DNA of 28,877 bases from Heterostelium multicystogenum (lineage: Eukaryota > Evosea > Eumycetozoa > Acytosteliales > Acytosteliaceae), in contig RCNN01000406.1 in assembly GCA_003667245.1 (NCBI GenBank), forward strand, positions 1-28,877, written 5' to 3'. Positions within the stretch are counted from its first letter, which is position 1. Each line of letters begins with the position of its first letter. The translations under genes were made by a program, and so were the position numbers. The notes below the pieces were generated by a model. It saw only the letters and a program-made list of their open reading frames with translations, was not told where the DNA came from and ran no database searches. This document shows, one piece after another, positions 1 through 9,842 of this stretch.

Positions 1-3000
1 TGATGAAGTCGATGACTCCGGTGATGAGGTTTCCTGAAAATGAGTGAGTGGAAAGGATGGGTGATCCCAAGAACACTGCTGCAGCAATAATGGTTTGATA
101 TACGGTCATTTTGCTGAGGAGTTGGATGTGGATAGGAATTCGATGTATTGTTTCAACTGTGGATTCAATATAGTTGATGTCGAAGCTAAAAGGATTCGCT
201 TTGCAAGTGATTGAATGAGCAAAGCATGTGATGTAAATGTAGCAAGCTTATTCTTTGGATAAAGATTTTTGAGGCTGTCTAGATTTGAAATGATTGATTT
301 TGTTTGGTTGAAATCAATTTTTGATAGCTTGAACATGAGTGTCTTGATGGAAGGAAGAACAAGGAGGACTGCAGCAACGACTTGTGGTGCAGACTTGACC
401 AAGTCTTCGACTTGTCCATAGACTTTGTCAATCTTTGAGTTAATATCTAGAAGAAGTTTCTCAGAATATTCTGAACTGATCTCCTTGAGAACCGACACAA
501 CGTAGCCAATTGAAATGATAAGACCAATTTGTTCTGGGGTATCCTCAGTGATTGACCAGTTGGCCGATTGGATGTGCTTGGAGAATACGGACAAAAGTGG
601 CTCGTAAGTAGATTGTGGTTTGCCGTCTCTGACCAAGTTCATGACTGAAAATTCCAATGGCGAGATACCATGAGTATTTTCATTTGACTGTCGCTGGAGG
701 TCTCTCCCCAAAGCAATGCTTGTCTGGATTGGACAACCAAAGGACTGGTCGTCATTAAGCAATGAAATCACATAGCAATACCGATAAAGCAGGCACCCTT
801 TGATAGAACAGGTTTTTCCATATTAATCCAATCAAGTAGCTGGCTAACAATTTTGCTCGAGTTTGTTGTACGACGACTGTGGAAGTGATCTTCCGAGTCC
901 AGCAATTGATAATACAATATTCTCAGATTGAGAAGCTGTGATTTGGTTGTTGGATATTTGTTCAACATGGTCCAACACCAACTTGAACACCTCATCGAAT
1001 ACTTTGTCACGAACTAAATTGGGAGCCATTGGCTGCTTGTCTTTGGCAAGTGACATTTTTGCTTGTTCATATCTCAAGCAAGCTTCCATAAGCTCAGACA
1101 TGAATCTGCTCCATCCACCCATGGTCATCAAGCGACTGGTAAAATCATCAGCACGGCTGGAGCTGAGATCCAAACTTGCCAGATCTACCAACATGTTTGT
1201 GAATGCCTTGTATCTGAGTGCAACCATCTTCTTTGATTCACGGTTTTCCTTCTTGTCCAAGTGTTGAGTAGTTAGAAAATGACCAGAGAAGTCCCGCCTT
1301 GACACCATGTGAAATACCAACTCTCGACTCGGAGGAAATACTCTTGGTACAGCATTGGCTCAACGGCATCCACTGACTCACCCAATTGAATGGACTTAGT
1401 CTGGCGCAAGTTAGTGTGTGCACTTTTGAGCGTTCTCTTTTCATTTAGCTCTTTAGCTAGTGATTTTCTAAGCATTTCTTCTACGGGTGATAGATCACTT
1501 CCTGAGGAAATGAGTGTGTTAAAGTCATATTGTATCAAGCTGGGATCAACCTCTGCATATGCACCAAGAGTAATATATGCTTGCCTCTCCACGCTGGCAT
1601 CTGAACAGCTTGAAAATGTCCAGAGTCTTGCTAACAATGTCTCTGAGGATATCTGCTTTCTTCTCGTCCATAGTTTCGATCGATGATTCCTTGAGCTCGA
1701 TGACTCCGTTTGCAAAGAAATTGGACAAGATGTTGGTTGACTATAGAGTGTCTCTTTACGTCTGCAGTGAAGTTCTTTTTTATTACATTCCATGCGCTAA
1801 TGAATCCCAAGACCTCATTCTTGCAGAGGAAGCTAAGTGCGTCAAGTGCGAGAGCCAAAACGGTGGGATGACTGTCACGGCAGAGAAGCAAGGAGAGTGG
1901 GGAGATAAGCTCTTGTCCTGAGTCGCTATCACGCTCGCAAATATCCTTAATACTTGCAGCGGCGGCAATACGCTCCTCTACTCCAGAGGCGTCTGGACGT
2001 ACTGTTGCCAACATGGCTTGGAGTGCAGAGAGTGCCTTTTCCATTGACTGCACAGACTCTAGTCATAAGTCTCATAGCAATAGGCAAACAGTGTCTTCTT
2101 GGAGGACGCCATGTTGTTTATCATTTCTACGACAACCGGGTAGCAGATACGGTGGGCTGCAAGATCAGTGAGCGAGTGGTATAGTTGTTTAACGACTTCT
2201 CCCGATTCCTCATGACGCAAACGATTGACAAAAAGAGGTAGTAATGGAATTGCCTGGAGCGTGTCAATCTCGGCAATGAGAGAGAGCAGGGCAGCTGCAC
2301 GACTACGTACGGCATTTTGGAGGTTAAATTGTTGGTTTCTATAGAAGAGGAATGAAGATGTAATGAAGAGTATCAAGTTGCAATCTATAGGCTTGTCAGG
2401 TGTTGAGTTATGGGCAACATTCTTGAGTTTTGTTTCCAATATCTTAAAGAAATCGATTAGATTATCGTAGCCTGTGCTTTTACCATTAGTGTACCAGCTA
2501 TAGCCAACATGGATAAGTGTCATAGATTCTGACAATACTACATCAATTGGCATAGATCGTGCCTGATTAGTTGAAGGTGCTTGGCTATGTTTAAATAGAG
2601 ATGTTTCGATGGAATCAAATAGCTCCATGATCAAAGTATTGACCTGTACCTCTGTTGTGTCGTTGGGAATCGATGACTGTAAGCGGACCAGTGGGTGCAG
2701 CAACAGTGGTAATGCATCTGAATCGTAGTGCTCCACGCCTTCCTGCTTAAATAGCTTGAGAATCGATAGTTGTTGTTGTCTCTGCAACTTTGGAAGGACA
2801 TAGGCGAGTAAAACAAAAAGTGGTGCATTAACTCGAAGGGTAGTTGACTGATGTGTTCTCGCTGACAGCAATGAAAATCCTGTAGTGCTGCCCTTCTTGC
2901 TTAGTTGGACCAACTCTACTAGCTTTGAGATGAGTGCTTCAATGTCGGAAAGATCGGATCGACTACAACGCTCAACAATGTTTTGCACGATGTAGTATGC

Positions 3001-3866
3001 CAATCTGAGCAATGCAGCATCCACTGTGCAGACTTCTGTGACTTAAAGGTAGCTGTGGCAACCTCTAGCCAAGCTAACCAACTCACGAATACTAGAGAGA
3101 GGGTTGCTGAGATTGACATGGAATATGATAGCTGTAAGTGTCGAGAAAATAGGAACATGAAGTATTTCTGATTGTAGAGCGACCTCACTCAGTTGACTAA
3201 TCATTTGATTGTGGAGTAGCGATGAGGATGTTGATAGTGATGATGCTCTGATCATAATCAACTCAATGAGTGGAAGCAATGTATTCCAACGGTGCTTGTT
3301 CATGGATTCTGGTAAATTAGAATTGTCTCCGTAAGCATAGCCAGAAAGTGCTTGAACTATATGCTTGATAAAAGAGGTAATGGTCTCGGCACTACTATTC
3401 TTGATAACTGAATGGATGGCGTGACTCTTGAGAGATACAACGTCTGCCTGAACCAAATGGGAAATCAAATGGCCAACGATCAAATCCACTCCGGAATGAC
3501 CACATCCAACAGCAGCCATTGAGTTGACTAGTGTTTCAATGACCTTTGGTCTCGGCATACGACTATGTTGAATAACAGTCCACAGCTGTTAAAAAGAGTC
3601 AATCAGTAAGTCACAGCGTGGCAGGCACAGCAATCACAACAAATACATACAGATTCCAAAACAGCTTCCAAGATATAGATAGACGAAGACGATAGCTGCT
3701 TCAACAAGATTTGCAAGAGATGATCATTTCTCACTTGGTGAAAGAAAGTTGCTGGATTGCAAAGCAAAGTTGTTATTCGAAGTATTGACTCTCTCTGTAC
3801 CAACCCATTCTCTACTTCAAGTCTAGATTGAATATTCTTTAATTTATTTGTAAATTGACTATCCAT
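1..3866 (-). CDS. Focadhesin-like protein (DUF3730, HEAT-like), 3' end beyond the left edge; many frame breaks
   Basis: Large alpha-helical HEAT-like protein related to animal focadhesin; human FOCAD is linked to stability of the SKI mRNA-surveillance complex. The best match is a block at about 1870-2000 that reads like the FOCAD stretch with 'ASI(K/R)DIC', a run of helices and a '(S/T)WN' pair. Start: ATG at 3866. Exon 1 is 3651-3866; a 65-nt intron (3586-3650, gtatg..aacag) joins in phase to exon 2 at 3585. After that the frame must change near 2057, 1727, 1590, 1312, 855, 772 and 130, and there is one in-frame TAA at 3043-3045. Frame after frame gives plausible leucine-rich helix with no other stops. 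At the left edge an open frame (containing 'MTVYQTIIAAAVFLG') runs past position 1, so the C-terminus is missing. About 1200 residues are present, against about 1800 in human. Assembly indels are more likely than a dead gene. The family assignment rests on remembered similarity and has not been searched. Confidence 0.72.
3586..3650 (-). other. Intron 1 of the focadhesin-like gene
   Basis: GT..AG intron of 65 nt with donor gtatgt and acceptor ttttaacag. Splicing joins a complete 72-codon first exon to an open frame beginning LWTVIQ, in phase 0. Its size and AT content fit the other introns in the window. Confidence 0.8.
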
Positions 3867-4041
3867 TCTGATAGATCAAAAAAATAAAAATGAAAAACCT
3901 CTGCAGGTGAATCTTGAACTAGATCCGTGCCAACTAATCAAGAACATAGGGTCGGTATTTATTTAGAAAAAATCATATATATACCCATCAATTATTTCAA
4001 GATGTGACATTAAGAAAACAAATAAGGGGAGTAAAATTTAT

Positions 4042-5518
4042 TTATTGATACTCGATATCTTTATCAAAGTCAAAGTACGAACTGTCGAGATGATTGATAA
4101 TAACAAGTCCTTCTTCTCCACCTGTTGCGAAGGTTCTACCGTTTGGTGTGAAATCAATGGAGTGAACTGGACCAATGTGACCAACAAGTCCTCCAATTTC
4201 ATCTCCGTAAGCAATATGATAGAATCTGACTTTGAATTGTGATGAATCTACTTTAGTTGTTGTTACTGACTCTGCTGATTGACCACCACCTAAAATGATC
4301 TATAAAATGAAATTCATAAATGGTTAATGTCTGTTATGACTGTTGTTGCTGTTGAGAACTTGTAAACTTACATGTGGCTTAAGTGGAGAGATGGCAGCAG
4401 CATTAACTGGACGACCAGTATCAAAAGTCTTTAAGTGTTTCATAGTCTTTGTATCGTAGAGTCTGGCAGTACCATCTTTAGAACAAGTCAAAAACATGAT
4501 TCTGTGTTTCATCCAAACGATCTTTGTTACCATCTTAGTGTGTTCGGTGATGGTATGAACAAGTTGTCTCTTCTCTACATCGTAGACACGGACAGCACCA
4601 TCTTCGCAGGAAGCAAGAATGGTTTTATTCAATGGTGCCCATGTTGCCTGGGTAATCTTGATATTGGGTGGGTCAAATTTGAATGCTGGTGTAACTATAA
4701 TCAATAACAAATGTCAATTAATAATCTGGTTAGCTATGATCGTCTCTTGCTTTGCTGTCTGTTTCTGTGTATTTACTTTTGTTGGCAACATTCTCTGGGT
4801 CAAAGTTGAATACATGTATAGTGGCTTGACAACCCATAATCTGATCAGTTACGACCAAGATTTGCTTGTCACCTTGTGAAAATTCGATCCAACGACATGA
4901 TACGTCGAAAGTAACTGATTCGATTTGCTTTCCGGTTTTGACATCCCACAAAACCATCTTGGAATCTGCACTAGCAGTTACCATGTATTTGGTGTTTTGA
5001 TCTACATCCAATGAATAAACGACACCACCACATAAGTATGTTCCTACACGTTCACCATTTGAGGTGTACCATAGTGATACTGTTTTATCTTTTGCAGCTA
5101 CAAATAGAAGATCACCTTCACGATTGAATTGAACATGAGTAATTGGTCTTTCGTGGAGACGTAAATGTAATGGTCTCTATAATAATTAATTTGATCAATG
5201 TGATACATAGTATTAATAAAGATATTCATTGTCATTTATCTAATCTTTTAAAATATTTAAGGTAATTGTAGCTTAACTCAATTCAAGTCTAATAATAAAT
5301 CATTCCAAAAGTGACATCTTCCTTTTTTGTTATCCAATCCTATTCTACCTTCTATCCTAATCAACCCTTTCTATCTATGTCTTAACATTTTCAAGTGATT
5401 GTTGTTGTTGTTGTTGTTGTTGTTTGATCATCAAATTAATTGATTGATTTAGATTCCTATAGTTTTTCACCTGTAATGCTATAAACCTATATTTATTATT
5501 GCTGTGAAAACCTACCAT
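4042..5518 (-). CDS. eif3I: Eukaryotic translation initiation factor 3 subunit i (WD40 protein)
   Basis: Seven-bladed WD40 subunit of the eIF3 complex, which acts in cytoplasmic translation initiation. Exons are 5516-5518, 4777-5176, 4372-4694 and 4042-4299; all junctions are GT..AG and in phase, giving 327 residues, the normal length for eIF3i. Family landmarks: an N-terminal MRPLHL with HERPITHVQFNREGDLLF, then KDKTVSLWY, NGERVGTY, SADSKMVLWD, a 'D(K/Q)xMG' loop, SKDGTARLYD, RPVNAAAISP, ILGGGQ and a C-terminal GHxGPVHSIDFTPNG..ATGGEEG. Exon 1 contains only the ATG. No frame break occurs anywhere in this gene, unlike its neighbours. It lies 176 nt upstream of the focadhesin-like gene on the same strand. 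Confidence 0.96.
5177..5515 (-). other. Intron 1 of eIF3i, directly after the ATG; carries a CAA repeat
   Basis: A 339-nt intron (donor gtaggt, acceptor ttatag) starts immediately after the start codon and splices to AGA CCA TTA, giving the expected MRPL N-terminus. It is several times longer than the other two introns of the gene (82 and 72 nt). It includes a TTG/CAA trinucleotide run at 5400-5423 that gives a false polyglutamine ORF. Confidence 0.85.
5400..5423. repeat. (TTG)n/(CAA)n microsatellite
   Basis: Eight uninterrupted TTG units lying inside the first intron of the eIF3i gene. Trinucleotide tracts of this kind are common in dictyostelid genomes. Confidence 0.9.
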
Positions 5519-5901
5519 GATATTTGATATTAAACAATAATATTCAATGTCAATAAATAGAAGAGATGTTACACACAAAAAAAGCAAGTTAGACTTGACG
5601 ATGTTCTCTCATAAATTTCGCAAAAAAAATTAACAAAAATTTAAAAAAATTAAAATATGAAAAACTTATTTTAGTTAAATAATTGCCTGATAATCCAGTG
5701 TAAATTTATATGATAAACTGGAATTCTACACTTTTTATTTGTTATTAGGGATAGTCAATTTTGGAACACTCCATTGAGCTTGTTATTGGAGGGTTATTGT
5801 TTCTTTGGTTTATATATATTACAAAAAAAAAAAAACAAAAACAACAATAATATTAAAATGGTAAATATTAATTGAGAATAATTATGGTATTTCTTTATAT
5901 T
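5519..5901. other. Intergenic AT-rich region between eIF3i and the PPR gene
   Basis: It holds the eIF3i upstream sequence and the 3' flank of the PPR gene: homopolymer A/T tracts (notably at 5823-5834) and no convincing exon. The only structure noticed is a short inverted pair, TCCAGT/ACTGGA, near 5694-5722. No specific promoter motif could be assigned. Confidence 0.5.
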
Positions 5902-7439
5902 TTATGCAAAAGGTAATAGTCCATTGGTACCATTAGCACTTCCAATAATATTATTGCCATTTGAGGAATCATTGTCATTCGTATTCACCATCGATGATCT
6001 TCCTAATAATTTACTTTGAATTTCTTTTGGTAAAAATGGTTCTAACAGTCTAAAGTTATTTTAAATTAATTTAAATTAGTTTGAATATTAAATTGGATAT
6101 TAGATGTCATTGCATTGTTATTATTGTTAGTTGTTATTGTTATTAGTATTATTGTTGCTGTTGTGTTGTTGTAATATAATATTTAGATATTCTATCTATG
6201 TGTTTTTACTTACTTATGATTCTCATGTTTTGGTGGTAATATATATCTGCTTGGTGATATTTGTAAACTTGTGACCCAACCTCTACCTGATCTATTACTC
6301 TTTGGTACTCCTAACCAACTCATGAATCCAGTGATACCAAGTGTTGTTAAATATGCATATTTGTTGACGGTCGGGATATTGAAATTGTTGACGAGCTCAA
6401 AGTACAGATCAGCAGCTCCATCTTTATGTACTGAATTACAACAGCTTTCAAATAATCTTTCATAGGTTTGTTCTTCTAATCTTACATTGTCCTTTCTATT
6501 GAGCTGTTAGTCGATGGTGCGCACAGGGGTCGGTTAGTGTCCGAACTTACCTCATGTTTTCAAATGCAAGCAGTGCTAGATCGATGTCTTCATAGCGAAG
6601 GGAAGCGTTGATAAGTGATCTGTAGGTGTGTTGGTTGGGTTGCACGCCAAGAACTTTCATGGCGAGGAACACTCTGAATGCTTGCTGAAGCTTATCGGTT
6701 TCTGTGTAGTAGTTGAGGACGGTGTTCAAGGTTTCAATCGATGGTATATAAAGCTCATTGTCTGGCACTGAGCCAGGCTTCTCTGTCTCTCTCATGATTG
6801 CATCGTTGAAGCGCGCAACTTCAACCATCGCCTTCTCAATCTGCTTGCGCATGGCAGTGTAACACTCTGGGTCGATGGGCACATAGTAGCGCTCCATCAC
6901 CTGAAAGAGCGCAAACGCATTTTCCATACGATTGTTGTCAACCAAATCTTTGAGTAGCCCATCGACTGCTTCAAATGGCTATGAATCGAGCCTGCTATAT
7001 ACATAGAGTCCAAAGCAACACTTCTCGGAATACCAGGCAAGTGCAGGGCATCTTCCACTGTTTTTATGCTGTATTCGAAAGGGTTGATCGGTGTCTGATT
7101 AACTTGGTCACCCTGAATGATACTAGCATCGATGACATTGTTATCAACCACCAACTCTGTGATAATCTCATTCTTTGAAGTACTGGAGAGATCCTTTAGT
7201 TTTCTATCCCTTACTAACTCTATATCTATATTGCTATTATTACTGTTATTTATATTGGTATGGTTTATAATCTGATCTTGTTGATGTTTATCACGTTGGT
7301 CATGTTGCAAACCACCACTACTAAAACTTCTGATTCCACAGTTGTTGTTGCTACTACGACTACTACTACTGCTACTGCTACTACTATACACAAACAATGC
7401 TTTATGTCTACATTTAATTATATTTCTTCCCAACATCAT
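5902..7439 (-). CDS. Mitochondrial pentatricopeptide repeat (PPR) protein
   Basis: Probable organellar RNA-binding protein. The start at 7439 (MMLGRNIIKCRHKALF) is followed by a Ser/Arg-rich, acid-poor stretch typical of a mitochondrial presequence. From about residue 150 there are PPR-type helix pairs, for example 'NRMENAFALFQVM', 'PSIETLNTVLNYY', 'LQQAFRVFLAMKVLG' and 'PNQHTYRSLINASLRY'. One frame break near 6973 (AGCCATT, probably missing a C) joins the N-terminal part to the repeats. Exon 1 ends at 6551 (gtaagt). The next exon begins at 6503 after a 47-nt intron (which then needs a one-base correction) or about 23 nt further downstream in phase. A second intron, 6050-6213, is clean. The last exon ends in a low-complexity Asn/Gly/Ser tail and TAA at 5902-5904. 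The RNA target cannot be predicted. Confidence 0.82.
6050..6213 (-). other. Last intron of the PPR gene
   Basis: A 164-nt intron with donor gtaagt and acceptor actttag. It splices 'HK' to 'LLEPFLPKEI' in phase and is rich in TTAT/ATTG low-complexity sequence. Confidence 0.75.
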
Positions 7440-7700
7440 TCTTGATTACAGTAACATTCATATATGATGCATCTGTGACGATTTAGATGAAAATTGGTCA
7501 AACGCTAAGTTGGGTGTAAAAAATCAAAATATGATGAGTTTTGCAGACGAAGAAAATCTAATAACTGAAACGAAGCATAACACATCTAAGATATGACAGC
7601 CTTAATTAATTAATTAAAAGGTTATAATTATTATTATGATACATTATTAGTTTAAATATTTATTATACATTCTATATATCAGGTGGATTGGTTGCGCAAT
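7440..7700. other. Short intergenic region with a TTAA palindromic run
   Basis: AT-rich spacer between the 3' end of the Dgk1-like gene and the 5' end of the PPR gene. It contains a self-complementary run of TTAATTAA units near 7601-7616. No gene is seen. Confidence 0.5.
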
Positions 7701-8645
7701 TTAGGAGAGAGTATGGCTTGGAATTTTAGCATTGAGTCTAATGGAAATTAGCTCTATCATTAAACCACTGACAATCGGGATGGTAAGGTTGTCATCTACA
7801 AACGATGGGTTAAGCAACTCTACCAACGCAGCAGAGAGTGCTCCCCAAAATGCCAATTGTTCGCAGAGATTTGAATTCCAAAACAATGCTAAACTGATGA
7901 GCAGACATACAAAGAACATTGCAAGTGTGCCCTCTAGTGATTTTCTTTCCAAATATTCTTGTTCTTCCATATGAAATACCAATCAAAGCTGCGCAAAAGT
8001 CACCGATAATCAAGAAAAGAATACTGGCAATCGCTATCAGAGGTCTGTTTTGTTGAGCCAGATTAGTATAAGATGATGCTAAACTACAATTGGTGAAACA
8101 TACCTAAAGAAATATATACATAGAGTGGAACCCAATAGATAGAATAGAACACCGTTGAAGGAGTCACGCTCTTTCTCTCTCATCATACCACCGTAGGCCT
8201 TGAGACAAAACTCCTTCACAGCTGGGACATTCAGTCTGAGACACTCCCAAATGAAATAGCCGAGTGTAATCGAACCCATCAGCTTGCATGCGAAGCTGTG
8301 TGTTATAAATGTGGTGTAGTTCAATCCGAGCAAATATATGATTGGTATAATCAAACCGCTAAAGTGGAAACCCTTTCTCTTCAGCTCTTTGATCACACGA
8401 GGAATTCTCTTTACGCTGATGCCCAAAAATTTAAGAATCGCCACTAGCTTCTTTCTTGTTGTGGAGTTCAACACTGACAATATCACCATCAATGACAACA
8501 TGAAACAGTCCTAACGCTTTCCAATATAGCTCAACTCTAAAAGAGATGGTGGTTTTGTTTGAAGTTCATTATTATTATTATTATTATTATTAGTATTTTT
8601 AATATTATTCTCTATAATAATATTATTGCTGTCTGACAACGTCAT
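7701..8645 (-). CDS. Dgk1/HSD1-type CTP-dependent diacylglycerol kinase (CTP transferase, multi-pass membrane protein)
   Basis: Polytopic ER-type membrane protein of the CTP-transferase family; yeast Dgk1 phosphorylates diacylglycerol with CTP. Support: the 'LKRKGFHFSGLIIP' block (RKxxHxxG), a glycine/aspartate signature 'IIGDFCAALIGISYGR', then 'FGKKSLEGTLAMF' and several hydrophobic segments. The likely start is ATG at 8645, followed by an Asn-rich cytosolic head (residues about 19-25) encoded by the AAT run at 8567-8591. A 59-nt intron at 8045-8103 (gtatg..aacag) is in phase and gives IYFFRPLIAIAS. Frame breaks: an in-frame TAG at 8511-8513, or a nearby indel, between head and membrane domain; and one surplus base in the four-T run (AAAA on the coding strand) at 7941-7944, whose removal restores GKKSLEG. 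A dolichol-kinase relative is the alternative. Confidence 0.72.
8567..8591. repeat. (TTA)n microsatellite encoding an Asn run
   Basis: Repeated TTA on the plus strand, read as AAT (Asn) on the minus strand inside the N-terminal head of the Dgk1-like protein. Confidence 0.8.
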
Positions 8646-9842
8646 TTCTAATAATATAAAAGTATTTGTGTAGATACGTATTTAAATAAAGTTGATTTAT
8701 AAAGAAGCTAAATTCAATTGTGAATGTATTATTATATTAATATGGGTGATAAATATATATGGTTGTTGTTATGTATTTAACTATTCGATATTATAAAGAT
8801 GATAATTTAACAATATTGATTTCTAATGACCAATGACGATGTTGAAGTTGATGATGATAGTTAATAGTTTAATTACTAATGATAGATATACAAAGATAGC
8901 TGGTTGAACCTATATATAATACATTGTTAATTAAATTTTTAATAAATTAAAAAATGTTTCATTAATAAGACACGTGGTACTGAACAAGTTTCATTTTTGA
9001 AGTGTGTAAAAATTCCCATTCCTAAATTAATCTTGGATGGGATTTTGATGAAGTCATAGATTTCCAAAAATTACAGTAATTAATTTCTTGAATTTAAGAG
9101 TAAAAGGATTTATAGGTGTTCTTATTTTAATTATTATATAAATATCATTTAGTGAAAAAATACCTGATCAAGTATTTATTAAATAATAATATTAAAGTAT
9201 TAATTAAATAAGAAAGAGTATCACCAATAATAATACTGTATTATGTTTGAATAACTAAGTACAATCAGAGAATATTTGAAAAATGTACTAAGTTAATTAA
9301 CGGTAACCATTCATATACAATTGTCGTAACATACATCCTCTTTGGTCTAGACACAATAAACATAAATTAGACATTAAAGATTTAATATATCATTCTTTGT
9401 TCGAACAAATAAAATGTCAACTTAGGTAAACAACCATGCACCCAAAAGAAAAATTGACTCAACTTCCAACAAAACAACACCAAACAACATGACGTTAAAA
9501 ATTTTATTTAATGCGCTATCTGAATGGTCAAATTATGAATAGAGATATACAATACAATATGAACTAATAGTTTGTAACTTACTTATATCTATATCTTTAA
9601 GATAAAACTTTGAACACAAATCAATGTATTTAACGATAATACAACTAAACCCAATAAATAAAAAAATGAATCTGTAATTCTTTAAATCTAAATCTTATGT
9701 ATAAACCAACACCCAATTAAAAAGTTGTATATTTTACATATATTTTAATTAAATCATAATATTATTTAGTTTACACTTTATAATTTATTCTTTATAATAT
9801 ATTTTGTTTAAAGAGAAAATAGATAAAACTAGTATTTAGAAA
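8646..9842. other. 1.2 kb AT-rich divergent intergenic region
   Basis: It separates two divergently transcribed genes, so it should hold both promoters. It is extremely AT-rich with many short A and T tracts and no open frame, tRNA or recognisable ncRNA. No specific regulatory motif could be supported. Confidence 0.6.

Noticed and set aside
1..3866. Programmed ribosomal frameshifting as the explanation of the multiple frames
   Set aside because: The breaks differ in direction and share no slippery site or stop context; similar breaks occur in unrelated genes.
5375..5587. 70-codon ORF with a polyglutamine tail
   Set aside because: It lies in the eIF3i first intron, and its Gln run is the CAA microsatellite. 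It overlaps the start codon and donor of a secure gene.
8646..9842. Mobile element in the large intergenic gap
   Set aside because: No terminal repeats, reverse transcriptase or transposase-like frames; only AT-rich DNA is seen.
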